The notes beneath the pieces were generated by a model that saw only the letters and a list, made by a program, of their open reading frames with translations, searched no databases and was not told the origin of the DNA. From positions 144,438,095 to 144,502,094 of the forward strand of contig NC_045438.1 of assembly GCF_002776525.5 (NCBI RefSeq): a DNA stretch of 64,000 bases, written 5' to 3'. The stretch is from Piliocolobus tephrosceles. Taxonomy: Eukaryota > Chordata > Mammalia > Primates > Cercopithecidae. Below, piece by piece: positions 12,776 to 24,830 of this stretch (positions within the stretch are counted from its first letter, which is position 1; every line of letters starts with the position of its first letter). Both the position numbers and the translations under genes were made by a program.

Positions 12776-14160
12776 GAGTACAACAGACTGATAATCGCCT
12801 GAGACCTTCCAGAATAGTCCAGCTGTGAAGAGATTTTACGCATGGCTAATAGACACGGGATTCAGAATAAATATGAGTAAATTGTAGATGGTGTCAGTTG
12901 TGGTGGTAGTCCATTAGCTTAGAACTGTAAAAACCCTATTGGTGAACACAATTTGAGAAAAAAACCCTGGTATTTCTGTAGTGGAGGCTTTTCCCCCATG
13001 TACCCACTTTTAATTGTTGATTAAAAGAGGCTTACAATACCTCTCTGTCTCACTTTCCCACTCATGATTCCCTTTCCTAAGCTAGAGAAATGTGACATAG
13101 CCCAGTAATGTTCAGCAAAATTCATTATATTGTTTGCTATTTATAATAAGGGTGAGCACAAGTCGTCACTTCAGTTTTTGACTAAAGCAAATTGATTTGG
13201 GGGATGGAGTAAACCCAGAGTACAAAAAGAATGATAGGGCTTGTGTTGTTACCTTCCAGGTTCCTTTTCCAGTCATTCATAAAGAATGGTAAAGATGATA
13301 TTCCAAATGGATTTCTACATACTTTTAAATATTGTAAAGCAATCAACAAAATAGTAATCAGATGACTCCGGAAGTTGATGATGCAACATTTCCATTTGGG
13401 TTTGCTTGTGTGTGGGGGCATGTGTGTGTGCACATGTGTGTGTGACAGAGGTCTGTACTATAGATATAAAGCTTGCCACTCAGAAACGGAAGGATTGTCT
13501 TATGTTTTCTGCATCTCAAGAGTCAGTGCTTACATTGTTCTGCCACTCTTTGGCCGCTTGTAGCTGTGCATCCACTACAGAGATCAAATCCCATTAGGCT
13601 CAACACCAGATTTTTTCCTTTGCCCACGATGGAGTAGCTTTTAAGCTTCTTCATGGGTTATGCCATTGTTCTGGATAGTCTCTTTAAAGGGATATAACCC
13701 AGTTTTGTGCCATCACTTTTGTTTGATTCCCTCAGGAAATCATGATATGGTTTGTGTTTTCTTTCTCTGCTTGTTTCTTTCCTTATCTCCTCCTAATGCA
13801 AGGAAAAGAAAAATTGATGAAATTATAGAATTAACGGGATACTGAAAAGAGAGACTGAGATCATGAATCACTAAACCAATTTTCCTGCCTAGAGGGTGTA
13901 ATTCAGTGGTATTTTTATAAATGTGATTCAAGCTGTGGCTTTTGCAAAAGATCATGAGCCACGTTATATATAAAAAAAAAGGAGGACAAATCATAACTAC
14001 TCATCAGCAAGATGACCTTCCTCTCCTTGCTGAGATTTATGTAATCCTAGGGGCTCTAATTCTTGAAATATACTTAGCTAGAAAATAAAAGATGAAACCA
14101 GTACAATTAAACAAATGAGACCATCTACTTATCTCTGTCTCTGAATGCCAAGAAGAATAG
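12776..14160. other. No recognised gene; short TG-rich patch
   Basis: A TG-rich patch (GTGTGTGGGGGCATGTGTGT and on) lies at about 13404-13446. The remainder is unrecognised. Confidence 0.45.
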
Positions 14161-14328
14161 ATGCTACAACACGAGGGTGTGTGATCTGGGTGGGAGAATA
14201 CTGGGCTTGAGTTAGAAAGCCTGGTTTGCTGTTATGATCTCCAGACATTTAATTTAACTGCTTTTGGTTTTAATTTGGCTTTATGTTAATTTGGTCAACA
14301 ACCAGTTCATCATGTCAGGATAACAAAA

Positions 14329-14650
14329 AAGAATTCAGTTTTTTTTTTTTTTTGAGACAGAGTCTCGCTCTGTCGCCCAGGCTGGAGTGCAGTGGCACTA
14401 TCTCGGCTCACTGCAAGCTCCGCCTCCCGGGTTCACGCCATTCTCCTGCCTCAGCCTCCCGAGTAGCTGGGACTACAGACGCCCGCCACCTCGCCTGGCT
14501 AGGTTTTTGTATTTTTTAGTAGAGACGGGGTTTCACCGTGTTAGCCAGGATGGTCTCGATCTCCTGATCTCATGATCCACCCGTCTCGGCCTCCCAAAGT
14601 GCTGGGATTACAGGCTTGAGCCACCGCGCCCGGCCTTAAGAATTCAGTTT
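14329..14650 (-). mobile_element. Young AluY with 13-bp target duplication
   Basis: The Alu body is about 14342-14635, full length, with an intact T-tract. Target duplication AAGAATTCAGTTT lies at 14329-14341 and 14638-14650. Read sense, it has 'ggtggctcaagcctg', 'ccgagacgggtgg', 'actaaaaaatac' and 'caggcgaggtggcgg'. As I recall the consensus sequences, these separate cercopithecid AluY subfamilies from human AluY. It looks like the youngest Alu in the window. Confidence 0.95.
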
Positions 14651-14769
14651 TTAAACAGAGAAGTGACAAGTTTATGTTATATTTTTGTAGTTAAGCAAGG
14701 TAAGGGTTGCTTGTATTGACCTCTCATGGTGTTCATATATCTCTGGGTGGGTGCTTGCTAATCCAGAAT

Positions 14770-14890
14770 GCATGTATCTTACAGAAGACCTGAGTTTAAA
14801 TACTGGTAAATTTTGGAATTTTGAATGAATTACCCAATTTCTCTGAATCTCTGTATCGTTAGCTATAAAAAGACAATAGTACCCCATCCA
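14770..14890 (+). mobile_element. MIR fragment
   Basis: The order 'gacctgagtttaaat', 'gaatgaattacccaatttctctgaatctctgta' and 'aaaaagacaatagtacccca' follows the MIR core and 3' side. Confidence 0.5.
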
Positions 14891-15169
14891 GTGACCATGA
14901 GATTGAAACTGTCATAAGCGAAAGCAATCTCTGGAATTTTGACCCTTTTAAATAGCAGAGTTGCTTTGAATCAGCCTAAGTAAGGCTTGACTGTGAGTAC
15001 TCCAATCAATGCATTTAACAAGCAGGAATGGTTAATCGGCCTGACTTCAAAACTAGTGAAGACAGGCATATTATATATTCTGATACATCTCTCTTTCTGC
15101 TTAACCCTGGGACATAGGAATGTCCCTTGATGATTCTCTGGTGACATGAGAGTTTGTTACTGTTTGTGG

Positions 15170-15410
15170 CAGTATTACATGATAGTTACATGCTCAAGCT
15201 CTGGAACCAGACTCATATGGATTCTAATCTTGACGCTACCACTTCCTAACCATAGAAATTTGTAAGCAGGTAACGTCTCTAAGCCTCTATATTCTGATTT
15301 GTCATACCTTTAAATAGGAACATAACTTCACAGAACTTTTAAAAGGATGATCTGATAATGTATCTAAACATCTAATGTAGAAATTGGTTCTTGGTAAGCA
15401 CAGGTACTAG
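15170..15410 (+). mobile_element. MIR, near full length
   Basis: MIR order is clear: 'gctctggaaccagactcatatgg', 'acttcctaaccatagaaatttgtaagcagg', 'taagcctctatattctgatttg', and the 'ggttcttggtaagcacagg' end. Confidence 0.7.
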
Positions 15411-16940
15411 CTATTATTACCACTTCTATTATTTTTACCTTTCCTCCTTAGGCTATTTGCTCCGTTTTGCATTAGCAGTTCTCTCTGTCCATTGCAGAGG
15501 CTTCTCTTATTTCTTAAGATGTATTCTTTACTAGCTTCTTTGATGAAGACCCAGTGCTTTCTCAGTTCCTGAGCTGTGTCGCACAGTTTATCATTTAGGG
15601 AAAAATTTACTTCCTTCATTTGTGAAATAGGAATAACAATAAGAAGTATATATGTAGCAAGCTTCCCTGCCTGATGTGGGCTGTTAGGGACTGTTTTTCT
15701 GGATCTTGTTTCAGAGATATTATTACTACTGGTACTTTCACTCTAGTAGAATTTGTGATCTTGGCAGCCAGTTCCTCTTGGTAGAGATATTAGAGCCCCA
15801 ACTCAGGCTGTTAGGCACTATACCTCATTTGATGCCCCAGAGAGGCATCTGTGCATTAGTTTTCAATTTGTCTTACTATTCCTTCCTTCTGGCACTAGGG
15901 GATTTCATGTTCCTCATTTTCAGTTCGACAATATCTCATAAAATTTATTTTCTTTTAAAACACTTTTTCCAGCATTCTGGAGTTTTGAGAGTGAGAAGGT
16001 GTTTCCTTCCCTATCAACTCCAAAACATATATTGATAGGATAGGATTTGCAATTGAACAACTAATCTCAGCATCAAATTTTAGAACAAATATCTATTTAT
16101 AATTAGGTCTTAGTGTCATCAATTACAAAATTAAGCATTAGGTGTTTGGTGCCTACGACCAGTTTGGCATAGACATTTGTGCGAGATGACTTCCTGTGCA
16201 GATTTTCATAGCTCTTTACTCAGTGAGCCCTTTGGGAGAACCTTTCCCTTCTGATGAATGCTTCCAGTGCCAGTTCATGCATCTATAAGAAAAAAGCGGG
16301 CCAGGCACTCTGTTATTATTCACACTACAGGAAACCCTGAGATGAACTCAGTGAAAGGAACGACAGCCTAAAATTAAAGATACGTTTGGTGTGCATGGTG
16401 TGTGTATTTTTAACATGTGTTTCCTTCCCCTGCTATTGGTAAACTCCATGACTAATATTCTGTTCAATGGCACAAATATAGAAGGAAAAGTTGGAATTGG
16501 TGTAAAACCGGATGGTAAAAAAAAATCATTCATAAATCTAGAGATTCAATAAACAATGAAGATCCTGCAACAGTTTATAAAGCTTTCTCTGATGTTTCAA
16601 GGTACTGTCTTTTATGCTACTATTGCACTTAGCTGTACTATTGCACTTCAGACTGTCAATACCAGCATCAGAAATGATCCCAAATTGGTCTTCAGACTGG
16701 TTTCAGCTGATTTATCTTCTTTTATATGGGTAGTTAGGGCTTGGGTTGGGTGAACGAACAATGAAGGAAGATCTTGCACCGCTAAATCTTTTAATATTAA
16801 GACTTCACATGTTCAGCACTTCGTGTCGTGTTAGTGTTCACATTTACTAACACAGTCTTTCCTTATGATGCAACATTAGATTTATCTTTGTTATTTCATG
16901 GGTGATAACATGAAAAATGGGAAAAGTGGGTGACTAGCTT
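15411..16940. other. About 1.5 kb without recognised gene or repeat
   Basis: Unique-looking sequence. Open frames up to about 109 codons (15706-16035, plus) show no recognised domain. A small tandem 'actattgcactt' occurs twice near 16618-16649. Confidence 0.45.
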
Positions 16941-16944
16941 GTTT

Positions 16945-17110
16945 ATATTGCATGTAACATAACAATAACGGTAACGACAGCAATAATGATAGTATTTAAC
17001 ACTAACTGAGTGCTTCCAGTGTGTCAGACATCTTTCTAAGTACTCAGTCTTCACAACATTTTTCTCATCACAGCCTTGAAGAGAAATCTTCAGAAGGAAT
17101 AGGTGGGAAT
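16945..17110 (-). mobile_element. MIR (MIRb-like)
   Basis: The antisense MIR 3' side is visible: 'actaactgagtgcttccagtgtgtcagacatctttctaagtactc' followed by 'cttcacaacatttttctcatcac'. Confidence 0.6.
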
Positions 17111-17304
17111 CTGAGCACTCTAAGTATAAGGGAGAAGGGGATCCAAGGAACTGTTTAAAATGTTGGCAGGTGCTTGGAATGAGAAAAGTGTTCTAAGTGG
17201 GTGTTTGTGGAGAGATGAAGCTGAAAGCCTGAATCAGAGGCACGGCAAGGTCATGGAGGGCCTCAGATACTTTGCTGAGGAGTTTGGATTTCAATTTCAC
17301 AAAC

Positions 17305-17862
17305 AAAGGGAGGCACACTCTGTAAAAAGAGAGATAGTAAATCATTTAGGCTTTGTGGGCCTCTGTCAGAACTACTCAGCAATGTTGTTGTAGCACAAAA
17401 GCAGCCACAGACAATGTGTAAGCAGATGGGCACAACCGGTTCCAATAAAATGTTACTTACAAAAACAGCAGGCCAGGTTTGGTGGCTCATGCCTGGAATT
17501 CCAGCACTTTGGGAGGCTGAGGCGGAAGGATTGCCTGAGCCCAGTTGTTAGAGATCAGCCTGGGTGACAGGGCAAAACTCCGTCTCTATAAAAATACAAA
17601 TAAAATTATCCAGGTGTGGTAGTGCACCCTGTTGTCCAAACTACTTGGGAAACTGAGGTGAGAGGATTGGTTGAACCTGGGAAGTTGACACTACAGTGAG
17701 CGAAGACTGCACGACTGCACTCCAGCCTGGGCAACAGAGTGAGACTCTGTTTTAAAAACAAAACAAAACAAAACAAAAAGCAAATAAAAAACCAGTCAGC
17801 AAGTGAACAGAATTTAGACTATAGGCTGTTGTTTGCTGACCACTATTCTAGGAAGGAGTGAA
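17305..17862 (+). mobile_element. hAT-type DNA transposon relic split by an Alu
   Basis: The left part (about 17305-17470) has the familiar 'ctgtaaa...tagtaaat..tttaggctttgtgggcc' and 'gcagccacagacaatgtgtaa' blocks. The right part resumes after the Alu (about 17791-17862) with 'ctgttgtttgctgacca', the matching terminal side. It is a non-autonomous hAT-Charlie-like MER element; I do not fix the family name. Confidence 0.65.
17471..17790 (+). mobile_element. Old Alu (AluJ-like) with (AAAAC)n tail
   Basis: It starts 'ggccaggtttggtggctcatg', has two arms with many substitutions, and a tail of AAAAC units. It interrupts the DNA transposon around it, so it is the younger of the two. Confidence 0.93.
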
Positions 17863-17956
17863 CTTCTCACATTTAAGGGCAAATGGAGCATGCGGCATAC
17901 ATGGCCACTTCAAAAAGATTTTCTCCACCTGATGTCGAAACAGTTAAATTGAGTCT

Positions 17957-18738
17957 AATATAAATTATTGTTATTATTTTTTATTATACTTTAAGTTCTG
18001 GGATGCATGTGCAGAACATGCAGGTTTGTTACATAGGTATACATATGCCATGGTGGTTTGCCGCACCCATCAACCCATCGTCTACATTAGGTATTTCTCC
18101 TAATGCTATCCCTTCCCTTATTCCCCACCCCCAAATAGGCCCTGGTGTGTGATGTTCCCCTCCCTGTGTCCATGTGTTCTCATTGTTCAACCTCCACTTA
18201 TAAGTGAGAACATGCGGTGTTTGGTTTTCTGTTCCTGTGTTTGTTTGCAGAGGATGATGGTTTCCAGCTTCATCCACGTCCCTGCAAAGGACATGAACTC
18301 ATCCTTTTTTATGGCTGCATAGTACTCCATGATGTATATGTACCACCTTTTCTTTATCCAGTCTATCACTGATGGGCATTTGGGTTGGTTCCAAGTCTTT
18401 GCTATTGTAAATAGTGCTATAATAAGCATATGTGTGCATGCGTCTTTATAGTAGATTTATAATCCTTTGGGTATATACCTAGTAATGGGAATACTGAGTC
18501 AAATGGTATTTCTGGTTCTAGATCCTTGAGGAATTTCCACACTGTCTTCCATCAAAAAGTGGGCAAAGGACATGAACAGACACTTCTTAAAAGAAGACAT
18601 TTATGTGACCAACAAACATAAGAAAAAAAGCTCATCATCGTTGGTCTTTAGAGAAATGAGTCAAAACTACCATGAGATACCATCTCACTCCAGTTAGAAT
18701 GGCGATCATTAAAAAGTCAGGAAACAATATAAATTATT
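17957..18738 (-). mobile_element. 5'-inverted (twin-primed) L1 with 13-bp target duplication
   Basis: From about 17970 to 18551 the sequence is antisense L1 3' UTR and ORF2 C-terminus. At about 18552 it switches to sense L1 ORF2 ('tcaaaaagtgggcaaaggac' onward) up to 18725. A perfect 13-bp target duplication, AATATAAATTATT, flanks the whole at 17957-17969 and 18726-18738, so both halves came in as one insertion. The ORF2 C-terminal frame is broken. It looks like a primate L1PA/L1PB-age element, lacking the doubled 3' UTR block of the copies at 48.7 and 54.5 kb. Confidence 0.95.
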
Positions 18739-19029
18739 TTTACGCCTGTGTCAGGAAGAATAATTTCATGAGAGCAATGGCCAGGGCCATTTCCTGTAAA
18801 TGGATGGATGAGGAGTCCTCAGCTTGCCCAGAAAGGCCACTTTACACTCTTTGCACAGCATTATAACTAATAGCACCCCCTTTCTTGCTTTCTGTGTTTG
18901 GATGATAAATTATAAATGGTCACCCTATTTTACACCTAAAAAGGGATGCATTTTAGAACTTCTGCCCAATGGGCAGGCTTTGGGCCTCATCTTTCCAAGG
19001 TTGTGTTATGGCCTGAGAAGAGTGATGGA

Positions 19030-19160
19030 ATGAGAACCTCACCATCTGGAGTGAGGTCCCCATTCTGCTCCTTATTAGCCAGGTGGCCTTGGGCTAATTG
19101 CTCAGTCCCTCCAAGTAAAGATTTGCTTCACTGAAAATTGAGAGTACTACATTTTTCCAA
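19030..19160 (+). mobile_element. MIR fragment (weak)
   Basis: The 'ctccttattagccaggtggccttgggctaattgctcagtcc' phrase resembles the MIR core. Confidence 0.45.
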
Positions 19161-19234
19161 TATCTAGGGCTTTGTGGATAAATGCAATGATATTTGTAAA
19201 AGTTCACAGGAGAAACTATTTGTAATACATATCC

Positions 19235-19475
19235 AAGTGGAAGAGTGGCAGAATGGCAAAGTAGGAAGGGCTTTGGACCCAGACAGAGGGTGTAACCTAG
19301 TCTTCACCACTTATCATCCTGAGGTCTTGCAGAAATTACTGCCTCACCCTACGCCTCAAGAACCTCACTGGGGTTAATCATACCATCCTTTTAGAAATAC
19401 TGTAATTGTTAAAGATAACACATATAAACTTTTGAGCACAGTGCCTGGCATGTCGATAGCACTTGGTAAAGCAAA
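19235..19475 (+). mobile_element. MIR
   Basis: 'gagtggcagaatggcaaagtagg', 'ggctttggacccagacag', 'ccacttatcatcctgaggtcttgcagaaattact', and an end 'agcacagtgcctggcatgtcgatagcac' fit MIR order. Confidence 0.65.
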
Positions 19476-19505
19476 ATATAGTTGTTATTTTTCAAACATA
19501 ACATG

Positions 19506-19867
19506 TGTATTAGTCTGTTTTCACACTGCTGATAAAGACATACCTGACACTGGGCAATTTACAAAACAAAGAGTTTTATTAGACTTACAGTTCCACATGG
19601 CTGGGGAGGCCTCACAATCATGGCAGAAGGCAAGGAGGAGCAAGTCACATCTTACGTGGATGGCAGCAGACAGAGAGCTTGTGCAGAGAAGCTCCTGTTT
19701 TAAAAACCATCAGATCTCATGAGGCCCATTCACTATCACGAGAACAGCGCGGGAAAGACCCACCCCCATGATTCAGTCGTCTCCCATCGGGTCCCTTCCA
19801 CAACATGTGGGAATTATGGGAGCTACAAGATGAGATCTGGGTGGGGACTCGGAGCCAAACCATATCA
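19506..19867 (-). mobile_element. MST-type MaLR solo LTR
   Basis: An antisense LTR from TGTATTAGTCTG to 'ccaaaccatatca'. Perfect 5-bp target duplication ACATG at 19501-19505 and 19868-19872. No internal sequence. Confidence 0.95.
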
Positions 19868-19872
19868 ACATG

Positions 19873-21650
19873 TCATGTCAAAACTATTATTTATCTTTAC
19901 TTTGACATGTGCCTCACATTGTTTACCTCCACTCACCTCCTGCAGTGGTGATTCTTTTGGTTTCTTTTCATAATTCTTTTGGTTTCTTTTTTCCCCCCCG
20001 CTATTCTTTAAGCCACATCTACTCAGCAGGGTTCTGAAACTGTGATGGTGATAGTAGTTCCTCACTGAGCAATTTTTATGTTGTAGGCACCTCTGGATGA
20101 GGGATATTTTCTCTGTGGTCTAACATAGCTAATGTTAACTTTGTCTAACTTTAGAGGCTATAATGCACCCTTGAATCCTTGATTTTCTGGAACCATTCTC
20201 TGGTCCTGGTAGAGCTTCTTTGTTTTTTCTTCAATAGGGAAGGCCAGCCAAGGTCACGACCTGAAAAATCATGGTGGTGGGCACCATGCTATTTCTCTCC
20301 TCCTGCTTTGCCTTCACCTTTCTATCATGTTTGCTTGAGGACCTGAAAATAATTGGTTGGAACTGCTACTCGCTTTCAGCCTTTTATCCAAGTTTGACAA
20401 GTACGTTGTGCCAAATAACATGTACTATAAATGGCTTAAACCTAATAAGTACTCTTTTTGGACATGTGATCTGTTGTCCGTCTTCCTTCCTTGAGAGGGA
20501 AATTACAATTTTCTAAGATTCTCTTTCCATTTCTATAGAATGTGGGTGCTAATTTGAAAGCAGTCTCATAAAATGGAAGCAAACCAGGCTAATTAGAAAT
20601 ATTTATGGGACTGTTAGTGAATATACATCTAATTGAAATAGCAAGGCTCTCCTTGAAGGGGAAAAACATCACTTTGGTTGTAGGAATAATTAGCCTGTGC
20701 TGTAACATTGAAATAAGATAAAACTCTTTCTCTGCTGACCAGATCCATTTTTACTTGGTCAGACCAAGGTATCCCCAGAAGGACTCATTAGTATTTTTAT
20801 GATTTAATTTTTATTTTTATCAAAGCTAAACTTGCATATATTTCTTATTCCCTGGAGATAATTACTTCAACTCTTTCAGTTGATTCTTTTGGTACTGAGT
20901 CCGTATCACTAAGAAACAAATTTACATTCTTTTAAAATAATTTCTTAAAGTTTGTTTCACACACACACATATTGTGAAAAGAGCCAAATATTTCTACAAC
21001 GCTTCCTAGTAAAACTATCGTATCCATGTTACCCTCCCCCAACCCTTTCCTACCTTCCTAGAAGAAAACACATTTTTTATTTATTTCTGTGATTCTGTTT
21101 AACATGATATCATTGTTACTTCTTGACTTTTAGCTCTAAACATTATCTATTGACTTAGCATGCTGGCAAATGAGAATTTAGTTTTCATTTATTCTCATGT
21201 CAGTGAGTCCCACTCCATCCATCCCCTTCCCCATCTCTGTTCTTAGGATTCTTATGGTTTTAATAATAATTTTAAAGAAATCAGTATTCTGTATTCATAT
21301 TATATGGCTGTATAAAACTGTTCATGGATGAACCTTGTAATATACCTTGATTATTTTCCTATCCTGTTTAACATTTGTTTTTTCCCCATAGGTTTTGATT
21401 ATCTTTTTAAAAAATACACTTGTTTAATTTTGTTTGCATTTAGCAATCCCCAAATCTCCCACACCAGTGTGTAAATCTCTGCTAGATATATTCTTTCATA
21501 TCTAGTATTTGCTCAGTTTCTCTTCTGAAGAAAGGTATTTCCTAGAGCCCCCGGCATGTTTTTATTTGGATTAATTCCTGTTTTTAGTCTCATTCTGGGA
21601 TCTCACTTCACGTCTCCATTTTGACCTTCGCCTCTGTTATGTATTCCTAA
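19873..21650. other. About 1.8 kb without recognised gene or repeat
   Basis: AT-rich. A short CA run occurs near 20960-20969. From about 21100 the style resembles antisense LINE DNA but I cannot place it. Confidence 0.4.
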
Positions 21651-23200
21651 ATCCAAGGTCTTCCTCTTTTTTATATATTCCTTCATTTTCATTGAGTATA
21701 TCCTCCAGCAGCTTCTTGAAGAAGATAGAAAACTACATAAAAGATGAATTGTTTGAAAACTCACATGCTGAAAATGTCTTTATTCTATTTTTGCACTGAA
21801 TAAAGATTTGACCAAGTTACAATTCTTAATTGGAAATCATTTCCTTTCAGAATTTTAGAAAACATTTTATTTTTAAAATTTATAAACATATAAAAAAAGC
21901 AAAATTTACAGAAATTTCATGCACTCAACCCTGAACTACCAGCTTCAACAACTATCAACATTTTGACAATTTGTTTCATCTATTCTTCCACCCACCTATT
22001 TTTTGCTTGTTTTGCTGAAATATTTAAAAATGAAACCCAGCCATCATCTCATTTCACTGCCAACTGATCTGAAAGAATCTTCAAAAGAACACAAAGGGCA
22101 TTGTCTTACATAAGCACAATGCCATTATCACATCTAACAAAATAATAGTTCCTTTTTGTCATCCAAAAACAGGTTCAAATTCATTTTTCTCTGATTGTCT
22201 ATAAATATCTTTTACAACTGCTTTATTTGAGTCAAGATCCAAACAATTTCTACTTTGTTATGTTTCTGAAGTCTCTTTTAATCCCCCAAATCTCCTCTTT
22301 CCACATATTCCTATCTTTTCTCCCCATGCCATTGATTTATTGAAGTAACAGAATGTTACTTGGGTTTGGTACAGAGTAAATTCATGATCTGGATGTGGCT
22401 GATTGCCTCTTTGTGGTTTAACTTGTTTCTATATTTCCCATAGATCAGAGGTTACATTCAAAGCCTTAATCAGATTCTGGTTCAATTGTTTCCCCAGACT
22501 GTTTCATTGGTGGTAGGAGCCTCTCACTTTTAGTTATCCTAAAATTGAGCAGTGGCTCGAGTAGTGATAGTTTGCTCTCTTCTTTGCAAAGATCTCCATC
22601 AATTTTTCACCTAGTGTTTTTAAAATCAATTGACTATAATTGTCTAAATCAGTAATCACATGACAGGGGTGGCAAGGTGGTGATTTTCTAATTATATCCT
22701 TTCTATTTATATATTAGTTCAAAATCTTCTGACTGAAAGACTTTCTCATTCAGGAGGGGTATACGGTTCATACTAGGAGAGCAAGACAATGTTTTCCATT
22801 TAATTAGGAGTTTTCAGAGTAATGAGTGGTGCCTTGGAAACCTCTTATATTGTCAAATAATATTTTTTTCTCTTTTATTTGAGTAGCATGTTGAACTAAT
22901 GACTTTTAAAATATTGAATTGTATTTTAATCAATTGCTACCATTATGTATTTGATGCTTAAATTGCATTATTGGCCAACAGAGGCTCCTTTCTCTCAGAA
23001 ATTTAAAGGCATTAATCCATTGACTTTTTAAAACAAATGATTATTAAGTCCTTTAAATACAGTCTAATTTTTTCCTCTCTGAAAGTTAGTAGCATCTCTT
23101 CTTTTTCTCCAAGGTTCTGAAATTTCACAGTAATATAATTCCACAACTTAATTTCTTAATTTTTAATGGAAATTTTCTATTTTATGTTATTATTTTAATA
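21650..23200. mobile_element. Nested ancient LINE-like sequence
   Basis: One old repeat ('catattgag'-type phrases, 'gtctttattctatttttgcactgaataaagatttg') runs to about 21858 and appears to resume near 22997 ('catt aatccattgac', 'ctgaaatttcacagtaata'). Between them is a second old element, probably minus strand, with 'gagtcaagatccaaacaattt' and 'gtctcttttaatccc'. Similar bases at the two junctions ('cagaatttta' and 'cagaaattta') could be its target duplication. Family assignment (L1M-like) is uncertain. Confidence 0.45.
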
Positions 23201-23302
23201 TCAAAGAGTATATTTTATGTTATCGGAATATTCCTTTCTATAACATCCTTTTCCTCTTTCATGGATACAATATCTCTTTTATCTCTCGGAGGAATTAATA
23301 AT

Positions 23303-23305
<3 letters not shown>

Positions 23306-23336
<31 letters not shown>

Positions 23337-23613
23337 AGACAGAGTTTCACTCTCAGGCAGGCTGGAGTGCAGGGATGTGATCTTGGCTCACTGCAACCTC
23401 TGCCTTCCAGTTTCAAGCAATTCTCCTGCCTCAGCCTCCCAAGTAACTGGGATTACAGGAGCCCGCCATCACATCTGGCTAATTTTTGTATTTTTAGTAG
23501 AGACGTGGTTTCACCATGTTGGCCAGGCTGGTCTCACACTCCTGACCTTGTGATCCGCCTGCCTCGGCCTCCCAAAGTGCTGGGATTACAGGCGTGAGCC
23601 ACTGCGCCCAGCC
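23306..23613 (-). mobile_element. Alu (AluS-like), minus strand
   Basis: A 30-base T-tract followed by both arms, ending 'ccactgcgcccagcc'. The 87-codon open frame across it is antisense Alu. Confidence 0.96.
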
Positions 23614-23639
23614 AACAAGATTTTATGAAAATTTATTCT

Positions 23640-24180
23640 TTCTGTGTACAGGTTAGGGAGCTGTCCACAAGATCGTCCTCATTTTTGGCACTAACATCAA
23701 ATCTGGGGCTCCACACGACCATCCTAAGTGTCAACAATTTGCTAGGAGGAATCATAAAATTCACAGATGCTGTTATACTCACAGTTATGGTTTATTACAG
23801 TGAAATGATACAGATCAAAGTCAGCCAAAAGAAGAGACACGTGGGCCACAGTCCAGGAAAGTTCCAAACATGGAACTTCCAGTTGTCCTCGCCCACTGGA
23901 GTCATGGAGTCAATGCTTTCTGGTAACAGTGTGGAACAATACACATACGGTACTGACAACCAAGGAAGCTCAGCCAAGCTTTCATATCCAGAGTTGTTGT
24001 TGGTTGCTCAGTCATGGAAACATAGTTGGCTGCCCATACAGTCCCCAGCTTCTCTGGAGGTAGAGCACATGATCCAAAGCTCCTAATATAAACTGCATTA
24101 TTCAGCTCTCTGGTATGGTCCAAGTCCCCCGGATAACCAAAGGCACTTTCATCAGGCAGGACCTTCCAAAGGCTTACCTC
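23640..24180 (-). mobile_element. Possible old LTR, minus strand
   Basis: The sequence around 23785-23815 ('tatggtttattacagtgaaatgatacag') and 24135-24175 ('ccaaaggcactttcatcaggcaggaccttccaaaggctta') resembles an old ERVL-type LTR I have seen repeated in mammalian DNA. The antisense AATAAA near 23795 would serve as its poly(A) signal. The 153-codon open frame (23625-24086) matches nothing I know and is probably fortuitous. Confidence 0.35.
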
Positions 24181-24311
24181 CTAGGGCAAAATCTCTGTTT
24201 TCTTCATTGTTTTCTCATTTGTTGATGTTCGCCTCTGTATTTTTTCTCAGATGCTTTCTTTAAATATCTGAGGATCATTACTATTTGCTTATATTTAGGA
24301 ATAAAGAAATA

Positions 24312-24830
24312 TAGTAGTCTGTCCTGATCCATGGTTTTATTTTCTGCAGTTTTAGTTACCCATGTCAACTACAGTCTGAAAATAACTGGAAAATTTTGGA
24401 AATAAACAATTCGGAAGTTTTAAATTGCAAACCTTTCTGAATGGCATGAAGAAATCTTGCACTATTCTGCTTTGTTTTGCAAAGGACATTAATCCTCCAT
24501 TTGTCAAAAGTATCCACACTGTATACATTACCCCCCATGAGTCGCTTTGTTGTCTCAGCTATCAGATCTACAGATCACAAGAAGAAGGGTAAGTACAGTA
24601 AAATTAGATATTTTGAAAGAGAGAGAGAGACCACGTTCACATAACTTTTATGACCGTATATTTTATTGTTGTTAATCTCTTACTGTGCCTAATTCATAAA
24701 TTAAACTTTATTATAGTATGTACGTATAGGAAAAAACATAGTATATATGGGGTTTGGTACCACCCATAGTTTCAGGCATCCGCTAGGGGTCTTGGAATGT
24801 ATCCCCTGCAGATAATGGCAATACTGCTAT
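24312..24830 (+). mobile_element. Tigger (TcMar) non-autonomous relic
   Basis: The left end 'gtctgtcctgatccatggtttta' and the right end 'gggtcttggaatgtatcccctgcagataatgg' are typical of Tigger1/2-derived MITE-like elements. Internal blocks 'aataaacaattcggaagttttaaattgc' and 'ggtttggtaccacccatagtttcaggcatccgc' also fit. Only untranslated ends remain, with no transposase frame. A (GA)n run is at about 24618-24631. Confidence 0.75.

Noticed and set aside
23625..24086. 153-codon plus-strand frame after an Alu
   Set aside because: No recognised motif; the DNA resembles an old LTR in the opposite orientation.
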